Shown here: positions 25,603-34,458 of the stretch, one piece after another
How positions within the stretch are numbered: the stretch's first letter is position 1
Layout of the letters: every line of letters starts with the position of its first letter
DNA from: CAWFKW01 sp963816535
GTDB lineage: Bacteria > Bacteroidota > Ignavibacteria > Tepidaquicellales > OLB5
Reading direction: 5' to 3'
DNA: 64,000 nt
NCBI GenBank assembly: GCA_963816535.1
Contig: CAWFKW010000008.1
Location: 182,942-246,941 of the forward strand
Notes under the pieces: generated by a model
The model's database searches: none
Told to the model about the DNA's origin: nothing
What the model saw: only the letters and a program-made list of their open reading frames with translations
Program-made: the position numbers and the translations under genes

Positions 25603-26919
25603 TCACTTCGTAATTTCCCTGTTAAGAGCTTCGCGTTCTATTTCAAGCTGTTTGATTTTCTTTTCCACAACATCAAGCTCTTCCGGCATTGAATCAATTT
25701 CTATCCTAAGCTTACTTGCAGCCTCATCTATCAGATCGATCGCTTTATCCGGAAGAAACCTGTCGGTTATGTAACGGTATGAAAGCGTAGCCGCAGCCAC
25801 TATCGCCGAATCGGTTATCCTCACGCCGTGATGAACTTCATACTTCTCCTTCAGCCCGCGGAGGATCGATATTGTATCTTCTACCGACGGTTCATCAACC
25901 AAAACAGGCTGGAACCTTCTTTCAAGCGCCGGGTCTTTTTCAATATATTTGCGGTATTCGTCTAAAGTAGTGGCGCCAATGCAGTGAAGCTCGCCTCTTG
26001 CAAGCGCGGGTTTTAAAATGTTGGCGGCATCCATCGCTCCCTCAGTTTTACCGGCTCCAACAAGAGTATGTATCTCGTCTATAAAAAGTATAACTTCACC
26101 CTCGCTCTGTTTCACTTCATTCACAACCGCTTTAACACGTTCTTCAAACTGCCCTCTGTAACTAGTACCTGCAATTAAAGCCCCCATATCAAGGGCGACA
26201 ACCATTTTTGTTTTAAGATTCTCGGGAACCTCGCCGTTCACAATTCTGAACGCCAGTCCTTCGGCTATCGCGGTCTTTCCAACTCCCGGTTCTCCCACAA
26301 GTATCGGATTATTTTTCGTTCTTCGTGATAAAACCTGCAGCACTCTCCTGATCTCATCTTCCCTGCCAATAACCGGGTCAAGTTTACCCTGCTTCGCAAG
26401 CTGGTTAAGGTCCCTTCCGTATTTCTTAAGCGACTGGTATGTTTCTTCAGGATCCTGAGTTGTAACACGCTGGCTCCCCCGGATATCTTTGAGGGCTGTG
26501 AAAATCGTTTCTTTGTTTATCCCCTGCTCTTTAAGGAACTTCCCGACCTCCGTTCCTGATTCGGCTATAGCAATAAATATATGCTCTACGCTTACATATT
26601 CGTCTCTCAGCTGAACCGCAATTTTCATTGACTCGTCGAATACCTTTTGCAGGGCCGCAGACATAAACTGGTTTGATGAAGTTGCAGATGATACCTTAGG
26701 AAGTTTTTCTATAAGGCCTGAGGCTTTTATCTTCAAAAATCCAATATCCAAACCAATCCGTTTGCAAATCGAGACGATGACGCTCTCATCATTTTGGATA
26801 AGCGCTGCAAAAACATGTTCGGGCTCTATCTGCTGATTTGAATATGAAGCCGCAATTTCGCCCGCGGCCTGAACGGCCCCCTGAGCCTTGATTGTGAATT
26901 TATTAAAACTTAAAGCCAT
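25603..26919 (-). CDS. clpB: ClpB N-terminal half (Clp_N domain, first AAA+ module, start of middle domain)
   Basis: This 438-aa protein has the two-repeat Clp_N domain (about 1-145) and the first AAA+ module with Walker A GEPGVGKT (209-216), Walker B VILFIDE (276-282) and arginine-finger region ALERRFQPV. It then enters the middle coiled coil (LDVVEKKIKQLEIERE) and stops at ALNREITK. Full-length ClpB continues with the rest of the coiled coil and a second AAA+ module. That part is encoded at 19086-20417, with 5.2 kb of opposite-strand genes between. Both halves are intact and start and stop cleanly, so a two-chain disaggregase is plausible. It follows the M3-like peptidase by 15 bp. Confidence 0.92.
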   Translation of the reverse strand: MALSFNKFTIKAQGAVQAAGEIAASYSNQQIEPEHVFAALIQNDESVIVSICKRIGLDIGFLKIKASGLIEKLPKVSSATSSNQFMSAALQKVFDESMKIAVQLRDEYVSVEHIFIAIAESGTEVGKFLKEQGINKETIFTALKDIRGSQRVTTQDPEETYQSLKKYGRDLNQLAKQGKLDPVIGREDEIRRVLQVLSRRTKNNPILVGEPGVGKTAIAEGLAFRIVNGEVPENLKTKMVVALDMGALIAGTSYRGQFEERVKAVVNEVKQSEGEVILFIDEIHTLVGAGKTEGAMDAANILKPALARGELHCIGATTLDEYRKYIEKDPALERRFQPVLVDEPSVEDTISILRGLKEKYEVHHGVRITDSAIVAAATLSYRYITDRFLPDKAIDLIDEAASKLRIEIDSMPEELDVVEKKIKQLEIEREALNREITK

Positions 26920-26934
26920 ATTGAATAATGAAAA

Positions 26935-28437
26935 TTAATTTGATAAATACTTCATTATCTTATCATTCAGCGGGCCCATTGAAAGACTCTCCCACCCGTA
27001 TTTTTCGGCAATCTCATCTGCATTATATTTCTGGCCCATTTTCCACATATCTTTCAGGAACGTACCTGCCGCCGGATTCTGAAACCATTCAGGATCAAAT
27101 TCATCTGTGAGGTTCTTATGCATGCCCGATTGGAACATCCATGCTCTCAGGTATCTTGCGCAATAAAAATTCGGGTCAACGTCATTCAGGTAATTTTCAG
27201 GCGAGTGTTTTATTTTAGTTGCATTCTCAAAAATTTCACCGTAAAGTTCTTTCTTTCCGTCTAGGCCTGAGCTCTCATTTAGTTTGATTTCATAATGTAT
27301 CTTTGCTGCATACCTTCTGAGCATAATAAGCTCATTCATCATTCTGTGAGAAAAATACTCGGGACGGTCTGCTGAATCAACCCCAAGAATGTTTTTGGTC
27401 CAAGTTTCATTCATTGTAAGATGGTCGAATGTCATTGCAAATCCTTCAGTGACAGAGTTATCGCCGTACCACTTGAATTCAAACTCCAGGTCATCGTCAA
27501 TATGGGCAAAATGAAGGGCATGGCCCAGTTCATGGAGGAACGATGTGTAATCATCCTCGCCCCCTTTTGGATAAATCACAAGATATACTTCTTTCGGAAT
27601 CCTGACCGGCGAACAAAATGCCCGCGGTGATTTGTTTTCCCTGGCGTCAAGGTCAAATACAATGTTGTCGCTCCCGGTTATATCGATTCCCATCATTTTT
27701 ACAAACGAAGATATCCTGCCCAGCATCGCATCTTTCGGGAATAACGAGTCGAATTCTTCCCCGCGAGTAAGAAATAAAAGATCATGCTTTTTCAGGTCTT
27801 CAATTTTGAGGTTCAGTTTTTGTTTTGCAAGCTTTGAAAGCGCTTCAGCATAAACTTCTTCAGTTTGTTTAAGGAAACCCTGCATAACTTTGTCGAGAGC
27901 ATAAAGGTCTATTCCGGAAAGCTCACGGAACATCTCTATCTTGTCTCGAAAACCCATCTCCAGAACAAAATTTCTTTCGATTGAGAATATAGTTTCCAGT
28001 ATTGGGTTAACTTTGCGATCGGTAAATTCATCCAGCGCGCCTCTGAGTCCTTCCCTTCTGCCGCGGGATTTCTCATTTAGCAGTTCAATCATTGCGCCTC
28101 GATAAGATACGCATCCGCTGCCAAACGGGATTTTCCCGGCGGCTTCAATTTGATAATACTGCGATACGTATTCCCGGGTTAGGTTTCCCATAATTTCGCC
28201 GTAAAAAGCTTCATTGAAGAATTTCAGCCTCCGGGTTTCAGGTCCGTTATGGCTTTGATCGCGAAGAGCTGACTGAATCTTCCCAAGGTTCCGGTTTGTA
28301 AAAAGCCCAGGGCGCTTATCGTATATCTTCTTGAAATTGACCTCTTGTTTTAAGCCGGCTCCCTGCAGGTAGAATTCTCTTGAGATCTCCTGGGCAAAAC
28401 TCTCCACATCTTTCCTGATTTTAGCTAATTCATCCAA
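26935..28437 (-). CDS. M3-like zinc metallopeptidase (oligopeptidase family)
   Basis: This 500-aa gluzincin has HELGH at residues 302-306 and the third ligand Glu331 in VTEGFAM. The surrounding SFLHELGHALH is typical of the M3 thimet/oligoendopeptidase clan. No signal peptide is visible, so it is probably cytoplasmic and degrades short peptides. It lies 15 bp upstream of the ClpB N-terminal half on the same strand, so the two may be co-transcribed. The exact subfamily is unsure; M2/M32-like relatives share this core. Confidence 0.75.
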   Translation of the reverse strand: MDELAKIRKDVESFAQEISREFYLQGAGLKQEVNFKKIYDKRPGLFTNRNLGKIQSALRDQSHNGPETRRLKFFNEAFYGEIMGNLTREYVSQYYQIEAAGKIPFGSGCVSYRGAMIELLNEKSRGRREGLRGALDEFTDRKVNPILETIFSIERNFVLEMGFRDKIEMFRELSGIDLYALDKVMQGFLKQTEEVYAEALSKLAKQKLNLKIEDLKKHDLLFLTRGEEFDSLFPKDAMLGRISSFVKMMGIDITGSDNIVFDLDARENKSPRAFCSPVRIPKEVYLVIYPKGGEDDYTSFLHELGHALHFAHIDDDLEFEFKWYGDNSVTEGFAMTFDHLTMNETWTKNILGVDSADRPEYFSHRMMNELIMLRRYAAKIHYEIKLNESSGLDGKKELYGEIFENATKIKHSPENYLNDVDPNFYCARYLRAWMFQSGMHKNLTDEFDPEWFQNPAAGTFLKDMWKMGQKYNADEIAEKYGWESLSMGPLNDKIMKYLSN

Positions 28438-28524
28438 TTTTGACCAATACTTTCTTTAATTTTGACATGACACTACAAAAATACCACGAATAAATTTACC
28501 CTTCAAAGTTATTAGCGATGCAAC

Positions 28525-28553
28525 AAAAAAGCCGCCGCAAACTTTGCGGCGGC
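28525..28553 (-). terminator. Intrinsic terminator behind the 961-aa T9SS protein gene
   Basis: On the minus strand a GCCGCCGCAAA / TTTGCGGCGGC hairpin (28531-28553) is followed directly by TTTTTT (28525-28530). It lies 29 bp after the stop codon at 28582. The GC-rich stem and T run make a strong rho-independent terminator. It also separates this gene from the peptidase downstream. Confidence 0.9.
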
Positions 28554-28581
28554 CTAGTCAAAAATATATTCGCTTAAATCT

Positions 28582-31467
28582 TTATTTGACCAATATCATT
28601 TTCTTTGAGAAGCTGTAATCGCCTGCCTCAATGTGATAGAAATATACTCCGCTGGGGTAGTTTGATGCATCCCAATCAACTACATATCTGCCTGTATTCA
28701 TAACTTTGTCAACCAGATTTGTTACCAGTCTGCCTGTCACGTCATAAATGCGTATCTTCACAAAGGATTGCTTCGGAATATCAAATTTTATCTTCGTGCT
28801 CGGATTGAATGGATTCGGGTAATTCTGGAATAAGTCGAATTTTTCAGGAACAAAATTCGATATGGGCTGAATTCCGATCACATTGGGCGAAATAGCTATT
28901 CCGTTTATCCCCTTCTTGCCGGTTGAACCTATCAAGGTTGATGTAACCGTACCTGTATCAACGGTATAAAGGCTTGATACCTGAGTGTTGACGCCGTTTG
29001 TAACATAGAGTTTTCCGCTTATGTCAAAACACAACGCCGTTGCCAGCCCTATTGATAAAGTTCCTTTCAGAGTGGAAGCGGCTGTCTGTTTGTTGATAAT
29101 ATATAGTCCGCCATTCAGAGTTAATCCCCAAAGCTGCCCGTTAACCGGATTGAATGCAATTGAATACAGGTTTGTTATTCCTGTGCTACCGACCAAATTT
29201 GTGTCGTTAGAAGCAATGTCGAATGTGTACAAAGCGCCGCCCGTTGTCGCCAAATAGAGCACATCATTCAAATCCCATGCAATCGCTCTGGTACTTGTTA
29301 ATGATGCTACGCCGGCCTGGTAAGCATCGCCCGCCGCTGCGTTAATTCTCTCAATATCGGTTACATTTGAGCCGGCATAAGTTCCGTACAACTGGCCGCT
29401 TGTTTTCTTAATGCTCAGTCCAGTTACCTGTGAAAGACCCGTCGGGCCAACTGTTGTTCCGACGCCTGTGGCAGTATTTATTGTAAGAAGCGCGCCGCTT
29501 TCCTGCGTGCCTGCTACGGCATACATCACGCCCGCAGTTACGGCCCCTACTGAATAACCGTGCCCTTTTAACACAAATCTCTTAACAGGGTTCACGGCGT
29601 CATTGCTGCTTATTTTCAGCGTATCGACCAGATTACCTGCGGTCGTCGGCCTGAAAACCATATTTACAGTAATCGAATCCTGGTAATTCATATTCACAGG
29701 GAAACTAAAACTATTTGTAACATGGAAATTTGCTGTTGTAGTCTGGATATTGCTTATGCTCAAAGCTGTTGAGCCAAAGTTAAATACTTTTTCGGAAACT
29801 GTATCTGTATTATTAACTCCAACTTCTTCGTTGCCAAAATTCAAAGAGTCCGCAAAAGCGTAAATTGTCGGCCCGTTGAAAGGAACCAGCCTTAGATTCG
29901 CCATCCAGCTGCCCCAGGTGTTTACCGGCGAATCAGCAAACTGCGATATTGTCCAGAAATTGTTCTGGTCAGTCGGATCAACCCAGACTTCTGTGTAATC
30001 TCCCCATCTGTTTCTTCCGGAACCAAAATCCTTCACATAATTAGCTTTGCCCGGCTGCAAAAACCTGCTCGCATTCAGTGTATTCGGCGGGTCTGTTGCA
30101 AGCCTGTATGTGAACATTGCTCCTATATACTCATTTACTGAGGACCTTGAGAAACTGATTGTTACATTCTGGTCCTTATCAACCGCTAAAGAAGGATAAA
30201 AATGATACAACGGGTCGGCGCCAAATGACGCATCTTCAGCGGGTGTGTTAGTTGCAGTATTTATTTTCAGGTACGCAATGTTAGAATATCCGGAAGGACT
30301 CCCTACAGAGTGGACGCACCAAAGGTAACCGTTTCGGTATGTTGGTTCATTCCTGAAAGCAGCCCCCCCGGTTTCGATAGCAATATTACCGCCTCCAAGT
30401 TGTTGGGCATTCGGCGCATTGTTATATCCTGTAACAGGAATATCTACACCTGTCATCGTAGGAGAAGTCAGCGGATTAACCAATTTGTAAAGTATCACAT
30501 ATGTATTGGAACTATTCGGACCGCCGGTGAAAAAATAATATTCATTGGGCGTGCCGTATATAACCGTGGGTCTGATAACATCAGGCGTAATATTCGTGTG
30601 GTTTGGATCCGTTACGCTCCACAGATCGGTCCAGTCAAGCTGGCCGGCAGTATTTGCATACAATTCAGTCTTGCCGATAATTCTAAGCTTACAGCCGTAG
30701 AAACCGGAAGTATAACCGAACATTCTGCCCGTGATGTAAACTGCCTGGTTATCGAATCCCACTCCTTCATAATCGCACCAGGTGTTTGATTCAACGCTTC
30801 CATTCAAGGAAGCTTTAATAGCATAATTATACCACGTTCCTAATGGAACTGAATCCTGCGATACAGAAATCAAAAAATAACCACGCGGCGTTGTGTTATT
30901 CTGGTCAAGCCACACCATGATCCATCTTTTATTGAAATGGTCATACTGAATTTTTGGATCAAACGGAGATGCAGCCGTTAAAGCGGTTGAAAACCAGGCT
31001 GTGGCGTTGATTGTCTTAACGAGATTTCCCTGCTTGTCCCAAATCCTGAAACGACCGTTATCAACTCCGACAACATGCGTTGGCCCTACCGCGCAATACT
31101 GGTCAGGCGGAATATAACTGCCCGGGTCATTGAATCCCTGGAAGCTGTGCAGCATCAAAGGATTCGATTCTATTTGGTCTATGCCCGGTACCTTAATTAT
31201 ATTCGAGCCTTCAGGCGCCCTGGCTTTGATATTGTTCAGGTAATCAGGATAATCTATGAATTCTTCTTCTTCATTTCTTGGTTTTTGGACGTAAGGTGAA
31301 ATTGGTTCTCCTGCATAATCAACAAAACCATTAGTATTCACAATAACGCCGTTAGGCACAGAGCCGTTTGCCGGGCCCTGGTAAAGCTGGCTGTAAGCGT
31401 TTCCGGTACCGAAAACTGTCGCGCAAAATATAATTGCCAGCGTCATAAATATGTACAGTTTATTCAT
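28582..31467 (-). CDS. Large secreted protein with ASH-like domain and T9SS sorting domain
   Basis: This 961-aa protein has a signal peptide (MNKLYIFMTLAIIFCATVFG). A long region resembles secreted enzyme-like or propeller folds of unknown type (about 100-530). An immunoglobulin-like choice-of-anchor/ASH domain follows at about 535-650 (LNFGNEEVGVNNTDTVSEKV). A repeat-rich propeller-like segment (about 660-865) is next. The T9SS type A tail has LFQNYPNPFNPSTKIKF and ends MILVK. It is predicted to be exported or surface-anchored. It has its own terminator. Function of the main body is not recognised. Confidence 0.85.
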   Translation of the reverse strand: MNKLYIFMTLAIIFCATVFGTGNAYSQLYQGPANGSVPNGVIVNTNGFVDYAGEPISPYVQKPRNEEEEFIDYPDYLNNIKARAPEGSNIIKVPGIDQIESNPLMLHSFQGFNDPGSYIPPDQYCAVGPTHVVGVDNGRFRIWDKQGNLVKTINATAWFSTALTAASPFDPKIQYDHFNKRWIMVWLDQNNTTPRGYFLISVSQDSVPLGTWYNYAIKASLNGSVESNTWCDYEGVGFDNQAVYITGRMFGYTSGFYGCKLRIIGKTELYANTAGQLDWTDLWSVTDPNHTNITPDVIRPTVIYGTPNEYYFFTGGPNSSNTYVILYKLVNPLTSPTMTGVDIPVTGYNNAPNAQQLGGGNIAIETGGAAFRNEPTYRNGYLWCVHSVGSPSGYSNIAYLKINTATNTPAEDASFGADPLYHFYPSLAVDKDQNVTISFSRSSVNEYIGAMFTYRLATDPPNTLNASRFLQPGKANYVKDFGSGRNRWGDYTEVWVDPTDQNNFWTISQFADSPVNTWGSWMANLRLVPFNGPTIYAFADSLNFGNEEVGVNNTDTVSEKVFNFGSTALSISNIQTTTANFHVTNSFSFPVNMNYQDSITVNMVFRPTTAGNLVDTLKISSNDAVNPVKRFVLKGHGYSVGAVTAGVMYAVAGTQESGALLTINTATGVGTTVGPTGLSQVTGLSIKKTSGQLYGTYAGSNVTDIERINAAAGDAYQAGVASLTSTRAIAWDLNDVLYLATTGGALYTFDIASNDTNLVGSTGITNLYSIAFNPVNGQLWGLTLNGGLYIINKQTAASTLKGTLSIGLATALCFDISGKLYVTNGVNTQVSSLYTVDTGTVTSTLIGSTGKKGINGIAISPNVIGIQPISNFVPEKFDLFQNYPNPFNPSTKIKFDIPKQSFVKIRIYDVTGRLVTNLVDKVMNTGRYVVDWDASNYPSGVYFYHIEAGDYSFSKKMILVK

Positions 31468-31489
31468 GATATTAAATTGATTTACAATA

Positions 31490-31497
31490 CAAATTTA
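31490..31497 (-). promoter_or_regulatory. TAnnTTTG -7 element before the 961-aa T9SS protein gene
   Basis: TAAATTTG on the minus strand lies 23-30 bp before the start at 31467. The nearest TTGAGG is only 14 bp upstream, short for a -35 box. Evidence is therefore the -7 match and position only. Confidence 0.3.
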
Positions 31498-31612
31498 AAA
31501 AAAATTTATTCCCTCAATATATTTAAAAATGTTTAAGAAAATTAAATAAAAAGCGTTCCCCAGGTACAATTTATAAAAAGGAAGATCCTTATAAGGCCCT
31601 GTGCCAACAAAC

Positions 31613-31646
31613 AAAAATCCCTGTAATCTTATTAATTACAGGGATT
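31613..31646 (-). terminator. Intrinsic terminator behind the 350-aa T9SS protein gene
   Basis: On the minus strand a 12-bp stem (AATCCCTGTAAT / ATTACAGGGATT, 31616-31646) with a 7-nt loop is followed by a run of T. It is 34 bp after the stop at 31680. It fits a rho-independent terminator. Confidence 0.85.
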
Positions 31647-31679
31647 AAAAATATTTCTAAAACCCGAAAAACGGGAATA

Positions 31680-32732
31680 CTATTTAACCAGAGACATTGC
31701 TTTTGTGTTTATGAATTTCTCGCCGGTCAGATTATCGACCGCAATGAATCTGTAATAGTAAACCCCGCTCGAATAGTTATTAGCCATAAACGAGGCCCTG
31801 AATGAACCCGCTTTCAGATTTCCATTAACAAGAGTTGTAACCTCCCTGCCCATAACATCATAGACTTTCAAAGTAACATAAGAAGAATTTTTGATATCAA
31901 ATTCGATGTTTGTAACAGGGTTAAACGGATTCGGATAGTTTTGTCTCAGCGAATAATTGGAAGGAACGTTAGTTCCTATTGGGGTAATAGCGGTTGGAAT
32001 ATTGTTCCATGAAGAACAAATTCTGATTCCATCTATCCATAGAGTCGGAGCCACTGAAGCCGAGCCTTGTCTTACGGCAAATCTGCTCAAATCTGCAGGG
32101 TCAGTTGCCGGACCTCCAACTGGTCCAATAGTCGGGGTTGTCGGCTCGCTGGCCGGTACGCCCGAATTGAAAATGTAAACCTTCATCGAATCATCTGTTG
32201 TCGTTCCTGTATTGAAGGTGTACTTAATTACGACAAGATAAGTGACTCCATGAGTATATGTGTTTGTGGAGTAAACCACCGGATTAGTCGCAAAAGCTCC
32301 CTTTGTTATGCCAAAGACCATTCCGCCTGTAGTATCTTTTGCATAAAATCTGGCGGTATAGTTTGTTGTGCTGGTTGAAGGAAGCAAAGCCACGAAATAA
32401 TCGCCGCCATTTGCCTGAGAGCTGTCAACGCTTACCAGAAAAGATGAGTAAAAACTCCCTGAGGAAACAGTGGTGAATGTGGTGTATTCATCCTGTCCGT
32501 TATTACGAACTCTTACATATTGCCCGATATTCGAATTTATATACCCAGAGAAAGTAAGATTTCCTGACGCCACTGTCAATGGATTTACCGAGCTGCTGAT
32601 AAACCCCCACCCGTGGGCGCCAAGTGTATCGCCGACCGGATAGTTAAAATTTTCATCGAGTAAAACCTGCGCATTAGCGCTTAACGAAAAAACAGAAATG
32701 ATAAATAAAACAAAAAGTGTTAATTTGTTCAT
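31680..32732 (-). CDS. Secreted protein with T9SS type A sorting domain (350 aa)
   Basis: The signal peptide (MNKLTLFVLFIISVFSLSANAQ) is followed by about 230 residues rich in Ser, Thr and aromatic residues that resemble a beta-sandwich. The T9SS tail has LRQNYPNPFNPVTNIEF, YDVMGREV and YYRF and ends MSLVK. An autolysin- or adhesin-like role cannot be assigned. GGGAG lies about ten bases before the ATG, and a TATATTTG box is at 32781-32788. It has its own terminator. Confidence 0.85.
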   Translation of the reverse strand: MNKLTLFVLFIISVFSLSANAQVLLDENFNYPVGDTLGAHGWGFISSSVNPLTVASGNLTFSGYINSNIGQYVRVRNNGQDEYTTFTTVSSGSFYSSFLVSVDSSQANGGDYFVALLPSTSTTNYTARFYAKDTTGGMVFGITKGAFATNPVVYSTNTYTHGVTYLVVIKYTFNTGTTTDDSMKVYIFNSGVPASEPTTPTIGPVGGPATDPADLSRFAVRQGSASVAPTLWIDGIRICSSWNNIPTAITPIGTNVPSNYSLRQNYPNPFNPVTNIEFDIKNSSYVTLKVYDVMGREVTTLVNGNLKAGSFRASFMANNYSSGVYYYRFIAVDNLTGEKFINTKAMSLVK

Positions 32733-32780
32733 AGATTAGTTCTCCCTTTAAATGATATCTTAAAAATAATAAATCTTTGG

Positions 32781-32788
32781 CAAATATA
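32781..32788 (-). promoter_or_regulatory. TAnnTTTG -7 element before the 350-aa T9SS protein gene
   Basis: TATATTTG on the minus strand lies about 50 bp upstream of the start codon in the 78-bp gap behind the permease gene. No clear -35 box is seen. Confidence 0.35.
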
Positions 32789-32810
32789 ATGCGGAAAAAT
32801 TAAGTAGCGG

Positions 32811-33738
32811 TTAAGATAATTTTACTTTAGGGTCCAGAAATGCGTAAATTATGTCGACAATCATATTAACAATAATGAAAATCACCGCTGTAAATAGCAC
32901 CGTCCCCTGTATCATGGGAAAATCAAGCGAAAGGATTGAATTGATCGTTAACAAACCGATTCCGGGCCAGTTAAATATGTATTCAATAAAAAAGGCTCCG
33001 CCAAGCAGTCCTGCAAGCCAGGCGCTGATTGTTGTGATTACCGGATTCAAAGCGTTTCTCAAAGCGTGCTTTATAATGACTTTCCATTTGCCGATACCTT
33101 TAGCCCTTGCTGTCCTAACATAATCCTGCCCCATAACGTCAAGCATGCTCGAACGCGTCAGGCGTGCAATTATAGCGAGAGGCCTCAAGGCGAGAGTTAC
33201 CATTGGTAAAACCAGGTACACTATTCCATTGTTGAGGTAACCTGATATAGGAAACCATTTCAGCCATGCCCCGAAAACCAAAGCCATGATCAAGCCGAAA
33301 GCAAAAGGCGGGAAAGAAATACCGAAAAGCGCAAAGAGCATAGACATGTTGTCTCTGAACGTGTATGGTTTTACTGCAGAAATTACACCTATGATGATTC
33401 CAAGAAATGAGCAAGAGAATTAACGATGAAACAGCGAGAATAGCGGTTGCGGGGAATGTTTCAAGAATTGTTTTTAAAACTTCCCTGTTTGAGGAATAGG
33501 ATCGGCCCAAATCTCCCTGCACCGCCTTTACCATAAACCTGCCGTACTGAATATATAAGGGATCATCAAGTCCAAGCTGCTTTCGGACTGCCTCTATAGA
33601 AGCAATATCGGCCCGCTGACCTAACATCAGCCGGGCCGGATCGCCTGGTATTACATACATTAAACTGAATGTTACTGAAATTACTCCTATTAAAATTAGA
33701 ACCGAATAAAGCAGTTTTCTAATTATATAGGTTCCCAT
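32811..33738 (-). pseudogene. Peptide ABC transporter permease (DppB/OppB type), frameshifted
   Basis: The frame from 33738 gives a DppB-like N-terminus (MGTYIIRKLLYSVLILIGVISV, VIPGDPARLMLG) up to SSLILLLIS. The other frame continues GIIIGVISAVKPYTFRDN into the second ORF and through the permease EAA-type loop (ARAKGIGKWKVIIKHALRNALNPV) to 32811. One extra base near 33398-33405 explains the break, and the intact product would be about 308 aa, normal for the family. It starts three bases after the NlpC/P60 lipoprotein stop. It would form the channel for peptide uptake with DppA upstream. No DppC or ATPase gene follows. Confidence 0.85.
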
Positions 33739-33741
33739 ATC

Positions 33742-34344
33742 CTATTTTATCACACGCCTTGCGGTAACAAACCTGGAATTATAATAATCTTCATTAAGCG
33801 AAGATACCTTAACGCCGCCGCTTGAAGACGACTGAGCAAACATAGATTCGCCTAGGTAAATACCTACGTGCGAGATACGGTTGCCGATTGTATTAAAGAA
33901 TACAAGATCCCCAAACTGCAGGTCCTCTCTTTTCACTTCTTCGCCGACCGTTGATTGCATTATAGAAGTTCTCGGTAAATCAATTCCCAAAGCTTTCTTG
34001 AATACAGTCATCACAAAAGCGGAACAGTCGATACCGTTAGTTGTTGTGCCGCCCCAAAGATATGGTGTATTTATGAGCTCAATGATCTTCATCATCACCT
34101 GGTCGCGGTCAACGGTTGAACTGCCATATTCGGAAACAATGTTCGATAACGTTTCAAGACTTGAAATGTCAATCAAACTTCTTTTCTGAATACCAGCTGT
34201 ACTGGAATATTCATCCCGCTGAACCAGTTTGTTTTTCTTCACCACGTACTCGCTGTTATCGCTCTGCGCGCCCGAACACCCGATCAAGAACAACCCGAAC
34301 GTAACCAATAGTGAAACAAACACAATCCTTGCTGTTTTTTGCAA
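33742..34344 (-). CDS. NlpC/P60-family lipoprotein peptidase
   Basis: A lipoprotein signal (FGLFLIGC) is followed by a C-terminal NlpC/P60 domain with the catalytic Cys in NGIDCSAFVMTVFKKALG and the His in RISHVGIYLG. Such enzymes cut peptidoglycan peptides, here probably in the periplasm. The frame is open from 34437, but a strong AAAGGAGG lies seven bases before the TTG at 34342-34344. That start is preferred over the ATG at 34362, which has no ribosome binding site. The gene sits between DppA and DppB, suggesting a link between wall-peptide release and peptide uptake. Confidence 0.85.
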   Translation of the reverse strand: MQKTARIVFVSLLVTFGLFLIGCSGAQSDNSEYVVKKNKLVQRDEYSSTAGIQKRSLIDISSLETLSNIVSEYGSSTVDRDQVMMKIIELINTPYLWGGTTTNGIDCSAFVMTVFKKALGIDLPRTSIMQSTVGEEVKREDLQFGDLVFFNTIGNRISHVGIYLGESMFAQSSSSGGVKVSSLNEDYYNSRFVTARRVIK

Positions 34345-34458
34345 TATTTTGCCTCCTTTCATTTTGAAATTAATAATAGATTTGGCAATATATAAATAAT
34401 TAGGAACTATAAAAAGCCTAAAACGGAATTTCCTCACGTGAAACCGCTAGATTTAATC

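Noticed and set aside
32811..33738. Programmed frameshift in the permease gene
   Set aside because: No slippery heptamer or stimulating structure is visible at the break. A mutation or sequence error is simpler.
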